Shown: positions 23,617 to 32,726, counted from the stretch's first letter. The stretch: 64,000 bases of DNA from Arthrobacter sp. zg-Y1171 (GCF_025244845.1 NZ_CP104264.1:682001-746000), one strand, 5' to 3'. The notes: generated by a model not told the origin, from the letters alone. A program made the numbers and translations.

Positions 23617-26375
23617 GCGTCGGCTCCCGGAACGGCAGCAGCAACGGCCCGTCCGTCGGCGCCCACGGCGCCGGCAGTGAACCGGGGATGGATCAGGCCC
23701 ACGCAGCTGAACGGCAGGTCCGGCACTTCTTCCACGGGCACGCCGCGCTGTTCGGCCAGAAGCAGCACATGCGCCACGTCCTCCAGCGCCCCGGGATGCA
23801 CCAGCACCTTCCACGGCACCCGGCGCAGCAGCACACGGGTGGTCTCGCCGACGCCGGGCTTCACCAGGTTCACGTTGTGGATGCCGTATTCCTCGCTTAG
23901 GCGCTCCACTGCCTGCCAGCCCACCCACGTGGGGGTCCGGTCCGCAGCAGCGAGTGACGCCGCAGCAGCCTCCGCTTCGGGGCGTACGTCGTCGAAGTGC
24001 CGTTCGATCGCCGTCAGGAAGTCCCGCGACACATCGGCGCCGGCCAGATGCGCGTAGAACTTCGCGCCGTGGAAATCGTCCGGCGCAATCAGGTCCTTGT
24101 TGAAGACCGTGCGGGACACCAGCCCGGAGACGGTCGAGTTCAGGCAGGCCGACGGAATCAGGTAATCCTCCCGCGTGCCGAACAGCCCCACGGAGTGGCC
24201 GGGATCGGCCAGCACCGCGAGCTCCGGGGAGAACCGCACGCCGTCGGTGGCTTCGAACTTATCCAGCGCCGCGGTCAGCTCGCGTGTGATGGCACCCTTG
24301 CCGGTCCAGCCGTCCACGAACAGGATCCGCTCGGGGGAGTACGTCCGCGCCAGATAACGCAGCGCCGTTTCATCCATCCCCACGCCGCGCACAATGCTCA
24401 TGGTGTAGTGCGGCAGGTCCAGCCCATGCATCCGCTGCGCCCAACGGCGCATGAGGATCCCGATCGGTGTGCCGGCCCGGGCGAGCGACACCAGCACCGG
24501 TTCGCGGTTTCGGGCGGCCAGCGCCAGTTCGGTCACGGTGCCGACGGCGGACGCGACCCGGGGCGCGGAACGGCGCAGCGCCTCCTCGTACAGGTCCTGG
24601 TACTGGGCCGAGGGCAGGTACTCCATCGGCAGCGACTCCGCGTAGTTCGCCCCGCCGGACTGGATGGCCGCCTCCCGCTCGGCGGTGGGGGCCTCCAGCT
24701 TGGCGTCGCGCAGGTCCTTCAGCAGCCAGGTCACGTCCTCGGGCGCGTAGGACCCGAACTCCGGGCCGGTCAGCGGCACGGCCGCGGCAACGGAACCGGT
24801 CCAGTCCTCGGGCGCGGGGACATCGGCCGGCAACAGGACAACGACGACGGCGCCGGTCACCGCGCGCAGCGCCTCGGTCACGCTGCCGGGGCCGCTGATG
24901 GATGCAGGGTCGGTGCCGGGTTCGGGAAGGAGCACAATGCTGTCGAAGCCGGTGTCCGAGGCGCTGTCGTCGGCAGCTCGGCGGGGTCCGACGTTGTACG
25001 CGTGCCGCGGGCCGGGACCGTCCTCGGTGACATCGTGGCTGGCGAAGTCCACGGCATTGGCAATGGCGTAATCCGACCGGTCGATCGGGACGATGGGGGA
25101 ACGGGTGGTGGTGGAGAACCGGACCGTGGCACCCGGCAGCGCTTCGGCCACGGCGTTGGCGATGGTCAGCGGCACATGGATGAATTCCTCGCAGCCCAGG
25201 ACCAGCACCGATTCCGCCGAAGCGGGCAGTGCGGCGGAGATGCGGGAGGCAACGAGTGCCAGGCTCTCTGCCGAGACTGCTCCGGGCAGGGCGTCCGGCA
25301 GGGTGCCGAGGTATTCGGAGGAGATGCCGGCACGGTTGCCGAAGCGGTCGCTGCGCAGGCTGCGTGCGGCACTGGAGTAATCCAGCACGGTCACCCTACC
25401 GGGGTCGGAAACGGCAGCGGACAACGCGGCCGGCTCAGTACCGGCCGGCTCAGCGCCGGCGGGCTCTGCGCAGGCCGGCTCCGGAGGAGCCAATCCGCTA
25501 ATCAGTTCCTCGGCCCGGGCCAGGATGTCCTCGCCCAGTTCGATGCTGCCCGTCCCCAGCGCGACCACGCGGATGCTGCAGCCCAGCGCGTCCGCGAGCT
25601 CGTCGAAACGGGCACGGTCGGCGTCCGAGCGCAGGTCGATCAGCGAGGCCACCACGTAGAGCGGATGCGGTGCGGCGGCATGCAGTTCGGTGATGGTGTT
25701 GATGACGGTGGCGCCGGTGCTGAGCTCATCGTCGACCAGCACCACGGGGGTAGGGCTGTTCAGCAGGGCAGGATCCACGGGCAGCAGCCGGTGCGAGGTA
25801 GCGTGCGAATGGGCTTCCTCGAAGGCGCCGTACGCCACCGCACCCGCGGGTGCGTGCCGGGTGGAATGGATGTAGTAGGAGCCCAGCATGTCGGCGACGA
25901 GCCGGCCCAGACCGGTGGCGGTCTCGGCGTAGCCGATGGTCACCACCTCGGGGTGGGCGACGGGCAGGTCCCAGAGCCGTTCACGGGCATACTGCAGCCG
26001 GGCGCGCGGTGTGCGGGCCGCGGCGTGCCGGCCGCCGTCGTCGTTTGCCCGCCTGGATCCGGCTGTACTCTCGCAGTCCTCGAGCACCGCCGCAAGGTCG
26101 GCTGCGACGCCGCGCAGCACGGCGTCGTCCACCGTGCTGCCGAGTGCCGCTCCGGCCAGTGCGCCGAGAAGCTCTCCGGCAGCCAGGACGAGCGCCGGTT
26201 CGGTAGGTACATGTTTGGCCAGCACGCGGGACACGAGCAGGTGCGCGCGGCGGGGGTTGCGGCGCAATGCCAGTCCCACCAGGTCCTCTACCGGCAACAG
26301 CGCTGCAGGATCAGAGGTGATCCGCACTCCCAGGGCCTCGTTCACAAATCCGCCGGTCCAGGGGTGGTGCTTCAA
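23613..26375 (-). CDS. Large phosphoribosyltransferase fusion protein of the Ter cluster
   Basis: The product is about 920 aa from TTG 26375, whose codon overlaps the aldolase stop by 4 nt (TTGA). The N-terminal part is a phosphoribosyltransferase with the PRPP loop VVLVDDELSTGATVI. The middle holds an Ala/Asp/Gly-rich segment of TRSP type. The C-terminal half is a second PRTase-like domain of the StiP type with RILFVDGWTGKGAITREL and VNLVKPGVGETTRVLLRR. In many genomes these are separate genes; here they are one protein. The role is probably synthesis of a ribosyl or nucleoside-like compound for the Ter stress response. The exact start is uncertain. Confidence 0.78.
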   Translation of the reverse strand: MKHHPWTGGFVNEALGVRITSDPAALLPVEDLVGLALRRNPRRAHLLVSRVLAKHVPTEPALVLAAGELLGALAGAALGSTVDDAVLRGVAADLAAVLEDCESTAGSRRANDDGGRHAAARTPRARLQYARERLWDLPVAHPEVVTIGYAETATGLGRLVADMLGSYYIHSTRHAPAGAVAYGAFEEAHSHATSHRLLPVDPALLNSPTPVVLVDDELSTGATVINTITELHAAAPHPLYVVASLIDLRSDADRARFDELADALGCSIRVVALGTGSIELGEDILARAEELISGLAPPEPACAEPAGAEPAGTEPAALSAAVSDPGRVTVLDYSSAARSLRSDRFGNRAGISSEYLGTLPDALPGAVSAESLALVASRISAALPASAESVLVLGCEEFIHVPLTIANAVAEALPGATVRFSTTTRSPIVPIDRSDYAIANAVDFASHDVTEDGPGPRHAYNVGPRRAADDSASDTGFDSIVLLPEPGTDPASISGPGSVTEALRAVTGAVVVVLLPADVPAPEDWTGSVAAAVPLTGPEFGSYAPEDVTWLLKDLRDAKLEAPTAEREAAIQSGGANYAESLPMEYLPSAQYQDLYEEALRRSAPRVASAVGTVTELALAARNREPVLVSLARAGTPIGILMRRWAQRMHGLDLPHYTMSIVRGVGMDETALRYLARTYSPERILFVDGWTGKGAITRELTAALDKFEATDGVRFSPELAVLADPGHSVGLFGTREDYLIPSACLNSTVSGLVSRTVFNKDLIAPDDFHGAKFYAHLAGADVSRDFLTAIERHFDDVRPEAEAAAASLAAADRTPTWVGWQAVERLSEEYGIHNVNLVKPGVGETTRVLLRRVPWKVLVHPGALEDVAHVLLLAEQRGVPVEEVPDLPFSCVGLIHPRFTAGAVGADGRAVAAAVPGADA

Positions 26376-27562
26376 TTCATGCTCGCTTCCAGAAGATCTA
26401 CATAGGTGATGTCGGGGGCTGCCACGCCGAAGGCAGCGGCCCGGACGAGGGTGGAAGCTGCCCACGCCTGATGCGGTTTCATTTCGTTCATCTTGTTGCG
26501 GTACGGCGACGCCGCGGCGCCGCCCCCGGCCTCGCCGGAAATGTGGAGGGCATCCAGGTATGCCTCGTGGCTGATCACGGACATGGCGTGGACCAGGGGA
26601 ACATGCGAGGGGTGGATGACGGTCTTGCCGAGCAGTCCGTTGGCCTGGTCCAGTTCGATTTCGCGGATGAGCCCGTCCAGGTTCGCCGTCAGCAGCCGCT
26701 GGCGCAGGCCCAGCTCGTCGGCGTCCGCGAAGGGGGAGGAACGAAGCATCGGGCGCAGCAGGCGCTCGCCGGAGCTGTAGTGTTCCCAGACCGGGCCGCT
26801 GATGACAAAGCCGCCCGGCCTGCCGAGCATGTTGACGATGTCCCCGATCACCGCGGAGACCACCTTGACGTCGTAAATGGTGAGGTCCCGGGAACGGCGC
26901 AGCCCGTAGGCGCTGGACATGTCCGTGGCGCCGATCCGCACGGCCAGGATGTCCGGCCGGTTCGCTTCCAGTACGTCGAAGATGCCGCCGAGGGTATGCG
27001 TGCGGGTCTCGGCGTGGATCATCAGCGGAGACTCGAGGATCGGCATGATCCGCAGCGGCCTGGCACCGGGATCGGCGGCCCAGCGGGCGTCGTTCACGGT
27101 GTGCAGGGCGTCGAGGAAGCGCTGGGCGGCACCGGACGTGTTCTCGAACTTCGGAATCACGAACCCGGTGAGGACGTCCAGGGTCTGCCCGCCGCGTTCT
27201 GCGAGGCCCAGCAGCTGTTCGGGCGTGCGGACGCGGACGAAGAGCATCAGGTCTTCGGGGTCGCCGGCTTTCCGGATGCCGGCAGCGTGCAGCTCGGCGA
27301 GGGCTTCCACCACGTTGGTCTCCGCTGCCGGAACCTCGGCGTCGGCAATGGAATCCTCCAGGCAGATGACCATGCTGACGGCTCCGCGGGCAGCCTGTTT
27401 GCGGACGTCCTTGACCAGGTCCGGGCGGGTTGCGGGGCAGTAAAGCGTGGCCCCGAGCGCGGTCGCCAGCAGTCCGGCGTCGGAATCGAGGGTCAGTTCC
27501 TGCGGTGCGAGGTGGAACAGACGGGCGGTTTCCGGCTCGCTGAGGTAGGAGAAATGGCGCAC
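26372..27562 (-). CDS. HpcH/HpaI-type aldolase (citrate lyase beta-like) of the Ter cluster
   Basis: The 396-aa TIM-barrel protein has the CitE-like pattern: VSMVICLEDSIADAEV with acidic metal ligands, LMLFVRVRTPEQL, RIMPILESPLMIHAETR and GKTVIHPSHVPLVHAMSV. CitE-like enzymes cleave or form C-C bonds of (acyl-CoA) organic acids; the Ter-associated branch has an unknown substrate. GTG 27562 is the apparent start, 4 nt after the previous gene. It overlaps the phosphoribosyltransferase gene and acts with it in the same predicted biosynthetic module. Confidence 0.82.
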   Translation of the reverse strand: MRHFSYLSEPETARLFHLAPQELTLDSDAGLLATALGATLYCPATRPDLVKDVRKQAARGAVSMVICLEDSIADAEVPAAETNVVEALAELHAAGIRKAGDPEDLMLFVRVRTPEQLLGLAERGGQTLDVLTGFVIPKFENTSGAAQRFLDALHTVNDARWAADPGARPLRIMPILESPLMIHAETRTHTLGGIFDVLEANRPDILAVRIGATDMSSAYGLRRSRDLTIYDVKVVSAVIGDIVNMLGRPGGFVISGPVWEHYSSGERLLRPMLRSSPFADADELGLRQRLLTANLDGLIREIELDQANGLLGKTVIHPSHVPLVHAMSVISHEAYLDALHISGEAGGGAAASPYRNKMNEMKPHQAWAASTLVRAAAFGVAAPDITYVDLLEASMN

Positions 27563-27566
27563 CGGG

Positions 27567-28505
27567 CTACCGCCCCTGGTAGGGGAGGCGGGTGGTCATG
27601 GTGAAGCCGAAGGCCTCCCAGATGGCTTTGAACTCCATGCCGTACGGCAGTTCCTCGGCCCGGAGCTCGAGTACGTCGTCAATGCGGATCACGGAGAGCG
27701 CGTAGTAGCTGCGGTGGCCGGCCTGCGCCGGGATGGTCACCGACTTGCCGTTGTAGACCCCCACGCTCATGGGCTGCTTCGGCTTCGGGAAGAACAGTGC
27801 CCGGCGCAGCATTCGAACATGGCGCAGCGGAACCAGCGCGAGGTCATCTTCATAGCCGACCAGCGGCCGGTTGCCCGGAGCCTGGACCTGGACGCCGTCC
27901 AGGTCTTCGGGCCGGAACTCGCCGGCGGAAATGGAGCCGGTGCTGTATCCCGGGCCCTCCCACACCGCACGCACGGTACCGGCAACCACGAGGCTGCCCA
28001 CGGCGGATTCCATGGGGGTCAGGCGCAGTACCGGGTTCTGCCGGTCCAGGCTGCGCAGCTCGCCCATGCCCGGTGCCGGGAAGAGCCTGTTGTGCAGGGG
28101 CTCCACCCGTACCGGTTCGGAAGTGCGGGAGGACGACGTTGGCCGTGGTGCTGCGGGGGCAGCGGCCCGGCTGCTGGCCGCCTCGGCATTCGGGGACAAG
28201 CCCAGCGAAAGCGACGGGGAGACCGACGGCGCGGGCTGCTGCCGCGGCGGCGGGGACAGTGAAAGGGACCCCGGAGCCGGAGCCGGAGCCGGAGTAGCAG
28301 GGGTGGCCGGCCGGGCGGCGGGGGTGGACGCGTGGGGTGTGGAAGTGCGCGGCGCTGCGGCAGGGGCCGGCGGCGTCCGCGGCGGGGGGGCAGCCTGCGG
28401 CGCCGGGGCAGCTTGGGGCGCAGCCGGAGCGGCAGCGCGCGGTTTAACCCGGCGGCTCAGGAAGGGAAGGTCGGTGCGGACGGCCGACGAGCGGTTGACG
28501 GCCAT
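27567..28505 (-). CDS. Proline/alanine-rich protein of the Ter cluster, function unknown
   Basis: The 312-aa protein begins with a basic segment (LPFLSRRVKPR), continues with about 110 residues of Ala/Pro/Thr/Ser low complexity and ends in a conserved-looking beta-rich domain of about 180 residues (MESAVGSLVVAGTVRAVWEG, then SVGVYNGKSVTIPAQAG). The end domain may be a variant of the TerD/TerA fold, but I cannot confirm this. It lies between a terD gene and the aldolase gene with gaps of only 3-4 nt, so it is part of the operon. The low-complexity part is probably a flexible linker. Confidence 0.65.
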   Translation of the reverse strand: MAVNRSSAVRTDLPFLSRRVKPRAAAPAAPQAAPAPQAAPPPRTPPAPAAAPRTSTPHASTPAARPATPATPAPAPAPGSLSLSPPPRQQPAPSVSPSLSLGLSPNAEAASSRAAAPAAPRPTSSSRTSEPVRVEPLHNRLFPAPGMGELRSLDRQNPVLRLTPMESAVGSLVVAGTVRAVWEGPGYSTGSISAGEFRPEDLDGVQVQAPGNRPLVGYEDDLALVPLRHVRMLRRALFFPKPKQPMSVGVYNGKSVTIPAQAGHRSYYALSVIRIDDVLELRAEELPYGMEFKAIWEAFGFTMTTRLPYQGR

Positions 28506-28508
28506 CGC

Positions 28509-29060
28509 CTAGAGATCGAATCCGAAGTCGGCAGCCAGTCCGCGCAGGCCGGTGGTGTACCCCTGGCCCAGGGCGCGGAACTTCCAGTCGGTGCGGTGCC
28601 GGTACAGCTCGCCGAACATCATGGCGGTGATGCTGTCCCGGTTCGCCGAGGGCAGGTCGAACCGGACCAGCTCCCCGCCGTTGGGCCGTGCCACCCGGAT
28701 GTAGGCGCTGCGCACGGCGGCGAAGGTGCCCGGTCCGCGCATCTCCGGGTCGGCGTAGACGGCGAAGACGATCTTGGAGACGGCGTCCGGCACCCGGGAC
28801 AGGTCGACGTCGATCTGCTCGGTGTCGTCGTCGCCCTCGAACACCACGGAACCCTCCGGGCTGGCGATCTGGTTGAAGAAGACCAGGTGCTCGTCGGAGA
28901 GGACCCGGCCGTCGGAGCCGCACAGCAGGGTCAGCGGAACGAGTTCGGCGGCGGGCCCGCGGCTGGGGATCACGTCCCAGCCCAGTCCCACCAGGACGGA
29001 GCTGAGGCCGGGGTTTTCGGCGGTGAGGGCGGCATTGGCGCCGGCTACCAGGGTTCCCAT
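28509..29060 (-). CDS. TerD-family protein (divergent copy)
   Basis: The 183-aa protein has the TerD pattern: LVGLGWDVIPS near the N-terminus, an acidic calcium-binding stretch GDDDTEQIDVDLSRVP, FAVYADPE and the C-terminal WKFRALGQGYTTGLRGLAADFG. It is the most divergent of the four copies, with an N-terminus lacking the usual LxKGxxxSLTK motif (it has AALTAENPG). Its ATG overlaps the previous stop by one base (TGATG). TerD proteins are cytoplasmic, bind calcium and are associated with membrane complexes in tellurite, phage and colicin tolerance. Confidence 0.85.
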   Translation of the reverse strand: MGTLVAGANAALTAENPGLSSVLVGLGWDVIPSRGPAAELVPLTLLCGSDGRVLSDEHLVFFNQIASPEGSVVFEGDDDTEQIDVDLSRVPDAVSKIVFAVYADPEMRGPGTFAAVRSAYIRVARPNGGELVRFDLPSANRDSITAMMFGELYRHRTDWKFRALGQGYTTGLRGLAADFGFDL

Positions 29061-29578
29061 CAGCGGTCCCCGAGGGTCAGGGAGGAGGGGGAGAACTTGT
29101 CATCGAGGAACCGTCCGTGGGTGGACAGCTCGGCAATGGCGCCGGTGCGGACCTGGTTCTCCAGGTCCCGGGCAATGCCTTCCAGGATGGTGAGTTGGTC
29201 AACGAGCAATGTGGTGGCCTCTGAACTCTCGGTCCGCTCCCGGTCGCTGAGGGCCACGTAGGCACGCAGGGGCGTAGGGAGGTAATTGGTAATGATGGCG
29301 TTGAGCAGCACGCGCTGCTCGGTGGAGGCGCCGTGGCTGCCCACGTATTCGACCAACGGCGCCAGGATGTCATCGATCTGCCGGACCATGGAGGACACCA
29401 GGGTCGGCAGGGCGGCGCCCGCCCGGCGCACGGCCCTGCGCAGGTTCTCCAGGGACTTCACGGTCTCCTGGTGTTCGGCGTCAGGGCCCGACGGCGGCGT
29501 GGCCGCGGACAGCGCCGGTGGCGGTTCCGGCTCCGGCGAGTTGCCGAAGAGGGAACCGAAGAACCTGCCTACTGCCAT
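29060..29578 (-). CDS. XpaC-like helical protein, partner of TelA
   Basis: The 172-aa protein is mostly helical after a Pro-rich N-terminus, with VKSLENLRRAVRRAGAALP and LPTPLRAYVALSDRERTES. Position directly after telA and the helical pattern suggest the XpaC-type partner often found with TelA, but direct sequence recognition is weak. GTAGGAGCAGGCC precedes ATG 29578. Its stop overlaps the next start by one base. It has no membrane segment, so it probably acts in the cytoplasm or at the membrane surface with TelA. Confidence 0.55.
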   Translation of the reverse strand: MAVGRFFGSLFGNSPEPEPPPALSAATPPSGPDAEHQETVKSLENLRRAVRRAGAALPTLVSSMVRQIDDILAPLVEYVGSHGASTEQRVLLNAIITNYLPTPLRAYVALSDRERTESSEATTLLVDQLTILEGIARDLENQVRTGAIAELSTHGRFLDDKFSPSSLTLGDR

Positions 29579-29616
29579 GGCCTGCTCCTACCCACCGGTG
29601 CTGTCCTGCCCGGCAT

Positions 29617-30810
29617 TTAGCGGGACTCGCTCTGGCGGGAGCGCTCGAGGTACGGCTTGGCCTGCGTGATGGTGGATTCCAGGGACTTCACGGTCCCTTC
29701 CATATTGCGGGCCGCTTCCGAGCGGAACGTGTCGATCGCGTCCATGGTCTGGTACACGTTGTCGAACGCCTTCTGCAGGGTTTCCACGCTCACGCCGGAG
29801 CTGGAGGCCTGCTGGTGGATCCGGGCGGTCTGGTCCTTGAGCATTTCGCTGGTGCTCAGGATCATGTTGTTCGTGGTGGTGTTCACCGCGTCGATCTGGT
29901 CCAGCACCATCTTCTGGTTGGCCAGGGCCTGGGCCACGATGACGGCGGTGCGCAGCGCGGAAATGGTGGTGGTGCGCGCCCGCTCCACACCCTTGATCAG
30001 TTCCACGTTGTTCTTGCGGATCAGGTCCATGGCGAGGTAGCCCTGCACGGACACGGCCAGCTGGGTGAGGATGTCCTGGCGGCGCTGGCGGATGGGGAAG
30101 AGGACATCCGCTTCCAGGGCGTTGGCCTGCTCGATCTGCCCGGAGTTCTTGAGCTTGTCCACCTTTTCCACGCAGGCCGCATCCAGGGACTCGGCGAGCA
30201 CGGAGTATTCGCTCAGGGTCTGCATGGTCTTCCACAGCTCCACCTTTTCCCCGGCGAGGGAGGCGTTGTCCTTGAGCAGTTCATCCTGGCCGGCCATCAG
30301 GGCCTTGATGATCTTGTCCAGCTGGACCTGCGCGGACTCGTACTTCTGGAAGTACTTCGCCAGCTTGTTGCCGCCGGGGATGATGCCGAGGATCTTGCGT
30401 CCGGTGCCCAGGTTCGCCTGGTTCGGGGTGAGGTCCTCGACGGTGCTGCGCAGGTCGCCCAGGGTGACGGCGACCTTCTTCTGCGCATCGTTGCCGGACT
30501 TCTTCGCCCCGGCCACGGAGGTGGAGGAACGGTCCAGCAGACGGGTGGAGTATCCGGCGGACTGCACCATTTCCGCACCGGCCAGCTTGTTGATGGAATC
30601 CACCTGGGCGGTGAACTCGGGGCTGCGGGCGTCCAGCTTGGAGACTTCCTCCATGAACGACTTGGCCTGGGCGGCGATTTCGACGCGGCGTTCCTCCGGC
30701 ACCGGAACCATGCCCGGGGCGCTCTCGGGAGCGACCGGAGCGGGCGGTTCCGGGGCTTTCAGCACCAGGGCGGCTTCGGTGGCGTCCGGGGGAGTCAACG
30801 GTGTGGTCAT
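29617..30810 (-). CDS. telA: Toxic anion resistance protein TelA
   Basis: The 397-aa, almost entirely helical protein carries the TelA family core: LDRSSTSVAGAKKSG, the LGDLRSTVEDLTPNQANL segment, IPGGNKLAKYFQKYESAQ and the long coiled-coil C-terminal half (RRQDILTQLAVSVQGYLAMD, VERARTTTISALRTAVIVAQ). TelA/KlaA proteins contribute to tellurite tolerance and occur with TerD proteins. ATG 30810 has AAGG 9 nt upstream. A strong hairpin (30845-30881) separates it from the terD genes upstream, so its transcription may be lowered or regulated independently. Confidence 0.88.
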   Translation of the reverse strand: MTTPLTPPDATEAALVLKAPEPPAPVAPESAPGMVPVPEERRVEIAAQAKSFMEEVSKLDARSPEFTAQVDSINKLAGAEMVQSAGYSTRLLDRSSTSVAGAKKSGNDAQKKVAVTLGDLRSTVEDLTPNQANLGTGRKILGIIPGGNKLAKYFQKYESAQVQLDKIIKALMAGQDELLKDNASLAGEKVELWKTMQTLSEYSVLAESLDAACVEKVDKLKNSGQIEQANALEADVLFPIRQRRQDILTQLAVSVQGYLAMDLIRKNNVELIKGVERARTTTISALRTAVIVAQALANQKMVLDQIDAVNTTTNNMILSTSEMLKDQTARIHQQASSSGVSVETLQKAFDNVYQTMDAIDTFRSEAARNMEGTVKSLESTITQAKPYLERSRQSESR

Positions 30811-30844
30811 GGTCCAGCCTTTTCTTGTGAGCTGCGTATACGGA

Positions 30845-30881
30845 TGCGGGGAGTGTCCCGGCCTGCGGAACACTCCCCGCA
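30845..30881 (-). terminator. Internal hairpin between terD and telA
   Basis: TGCGGGGAGTGT (30845-30856) is perfectly complementary to ACACTCCCCGCA (30870-30881), a 12-bp stem with a 13-nt loop in the 93-nt gap between terD and telA. It lacks a long U-run and could attenuate transcription or protect the terD message from decay. Confidence 0.65.
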
Positions 30882-30903
30882 GGGTGTAACTGGAAAAGCG
30901 AGT

Positions 30904-31485
30904 CTAGCTGAGCTGCACGCCGAAATCGGTGGCGATGCCGGCCAGGCCGGTGGCGTAGCCCTGGCCTACGGCCTTGAACTTCCACTCGCCGTTGTTGCGG
31001 TACACCTCGGCGAAGATCATGGAGGTCTCCGGCGCGGCGTCCTCGCTGAGGTCGAAGCGGACAATCTCGCTGTCGTTTTCCTGGTTGATGACACGGCAGT
31101 ACGCTCCGCGGACCTGGCCGAAGTTCTGGTTACGAGCCTCGGCCTGGTCGATGGAAACCACAATGACCACGCGGTCGACGTCGGCGGCCATCTGCGTCAG
31201 GTCGATCTGGATCTGCTCGTCGTCACCTTCGCCGGCGCCGGAACGGTTGTCGCCCAGGTGGGTGACGGAGCCGTCCTTGGCAGCGGGCTGGTTGTAGAAG
31301 ATGAAGTCGTCGGAGGAGCGCACCTTGCCGTTGGCTGCGATCATCAGCGCCGAGGCATCCAGGTCGAAGGGTTCGCCCGTGGTGGTGCGCGGGTCCCAGC
31401 CCAGGCCGACTACGGCCTTCTGGAGTCCGGGATCGGTTTTGGTGAGGGAAAGGTTGTTGCCCTTGGTGAGGGTCAGTCCTGCCAT
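30904..31485 (-). CDS. terD: TerD-family protein
   Basis: The 193-aa protein is a canonical TerD: LTLTKGNNLSLTKTDPGL at the N-terminus, VGLGWDPRTT, the calcium-binding segment GEGDDEQIQIDLTQM, and the C-terminal WKFKAVGQGYATGLAGIATDFG. ATG 31485 follows AAGGAGCTGAACACC, an excellent ribosome site. It is about the same length as the next copy (31514-32095) and very similar along its length, so the pair looks like a tandem duplication. It acts in the cytoplasm as a calcium-dependent stress protein. Confidence 0.92.
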   Translation of the reverse strand: MAGLTLTKGNNLSLTKTDPGLQKAVVGLGWDPRTTTGEPFDLDASALMIAANGKVRSSDDFIFYNQPAAKDGSVTHLGDNRSGAGEGDDEQIQIDLTQMAADVDRVVIVVSIDQAEARNQNFGQVRGAYCRVINQENDSEIVRFDLSEDAAPETSMIFAEVYRNNGEWKFKAVGQGYATGLAGIATDFGVQLS

Positions 31486-31513
31486 GGTGTTCAGCTCCTT
31501 GTAGACGTGGGGA

Positions 31514-32095
31514 TTAGTCGAGGGCGATGCCGAAGTCGGTGGCAACCCCGTACAGCCCGGACGCGTAGCCCTGGCCGATGGCGCGGAACTTCCACTCTCC
31601 GCGGTTGCGGTAGATCTCGGCGAAAATCATGCAGGTTTCCGCTGCGGCGTCTTCACTGAGGTCGTAGCGGACCACCTCAGCGTCGGTGTCCTGGTTGACC
31701 ACGCGGCAGTACGCATCGCGCACCTGCCCGAAGTTCTGGTGCCGCGCTTCGGCCTGGTCGATGGAGACCACAATGACCACGCGGTCGACGTCGTCGGTCA
31801 GGATGCTGAGGTCAATCAGGATCTGCTCGTCGTCGCCGTCGCCCTGGCCGGTGCGGTTATCGCCCTGGTGGACCACCGAGCCGTCCTTGGCGGACAGCTG
31901 GTTGTAGAAAATGAAGTCATCCTGGGAGCGCACCTTGCCGTCGGCTCCGAGCAGCAGAGCGGAGGCGTCCAGGTCGAACGGATCTCCGCTGGTGGTGCGC
32001 GGATCCCAGCCCAGGCCGATCAGGGCCCGTTCCAGGCCCGGGTCAGCCTTGGTGAGGGAAAGGTTGCTTCCTTTTGAAAGTGTCAGGCCGGACAA
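31514..32095 (-). CDS. terD: TerD-family protein (tandem copy)
   Basis: The 193-aa protein matches the adjacent copy almost residue for residue in its motifs: LTLSKGSNLSLTKADPGL, IGLGWDPRTTSGDPFDLD, DGDDEQILIDLSIL and WKFRAIGQGYASGLYGVATDFG. The gap to the next gene is 28 nt. The conserved aspartates in the GDGDDEQ segment are the expected calcium ligands. It was presumably produced by duplication and then diverged, which may allow mixed assemblies of TerD subunits. Confidence 0.92.
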   Translation of the reverse strand: MSGLTLSKGSNLSLTKADPGLERALIGLGWDPRTTSGDPFDLDASALLLGADGKVRSQDDFIFYNQLSAKDGSVVHQGDNRTGQGDGDDEQILIDLSILTDDVDRVVIVVSIDQAEARHQNFGQVRDAYCRVVNQDTDAEVVRYDLSEDAAAETCMIFAEIYRNRGEWKFRAIGQGYASGLYGVATDFGIALD

Positions 32096-32123
32096 GGTGC
32101 TCTCCTTACGGATGGGCGGGTGG

Positions 32124-32714
32124 TTAGAGCGAGCGGGCTGCGGTGGGGATCAGGTCCATCACGGTGCGCCCCTGGGCGCGTTCGCCGATGGCCTTGAAGC
32201 TCCAGCCGGACCCCTCGCGGCCGACCTTGGCCATCACCATGGCGGTGTGGTTGCCGGCGTCGGTCAGCTGGTAGCGGGCGATTTCCGGGCTGCCGGGCGT
32301 GGAATCGTCGACCAGGCGGCAGAACGCGTTCTCGACCTGGTCGAAGGTCTGCCGGCTGTAGCTGGAGATCACGAACACGATGTTCTGCACTGCGGGGGAG
32401 ACGGCTGCCAGGTTCACCAGGATGACCTCGTCGTCGCCCTCGCCGGCGCCGGTGAGGTTGTCGCCGGTGTGCTTGGCGGAGCCGTCCTTGCTCGCGAGCT
32501 GGCCGTACCAGACCTGGTCAACAGCGTTGCCGTTGGCGTCGAAGAAGATGGCCGAGGCATCGAGGTCCACTTCCGCGGTCTTCTTGCCGCCGAACAGTCC
32601 CCGCTTGACCGGGGCAGCGGAATCCCAGCCCAGTCCCAGGCGGGTCTTGCTCAGTGCTCCGCCGTCCTTCTTCGTCAGTGACAGCGACTGACCTTTCTGC
32701 AGGCTCAGGCCCAT
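32124..32714 (-). CDS. TerD-family protein (TerZ-like copy)
   Basis: The 196-aa protein has LSLQKGQSLSLTKKDGGAL, a divergent LGLGWDSAAPVKRGLFGGKK insertion, the acidic segment GEGDDEVILVNLAAV and the C-terminal WSFKAIGERAQGRTVMDLIP. The replaced C-terminal end and the loop with FGGKK distinguish it from the two canonical copies and resemble the TerZ/TerX-type members. It is the second gene of the operon, 12 nt after the DUF475 gene. It probably binds calcium but may have a different partner. Confidence 0.85.
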   Translation of the reverse strand: MGLSLQKGQSLSLTKKDGGALSKTRLGLGWDSAAPVKRGLFGGKKTAEVDLDASAIFFDANGNAVDQVWYGQLASKDGSAKHTGDNLTGAGEGDDEVILVNLAAVSPAVQNIVFVISSYSRQTFDQVENAFCRLVDDSTPGSPEIARYQLTDAGNHTAMVMAKVGREGSGWSFKAIGERAQGRTVMDLIPTAARSL

Positions 32715-32726
32715 GATTCTCCCTCG

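Noticed and set aside
23997..26405. An open frame of 802 codons on the plus strand, antisense to the phosphoribosyltransferase gene
   Set aside because: High GC removes stop codons; the translation is His/Gln/Gly/Arg-rich with no motif, while the minus strand has clear PRTase motifs and overlaps with its operon neighbours.
29518..31659. An open frame of 713 codons antisense to telA and terD
   Set aside because: Composition is His/Gly/Leu-rich without domains; the minus-strand reading has TelA and TerD signatures and ribosome sites.
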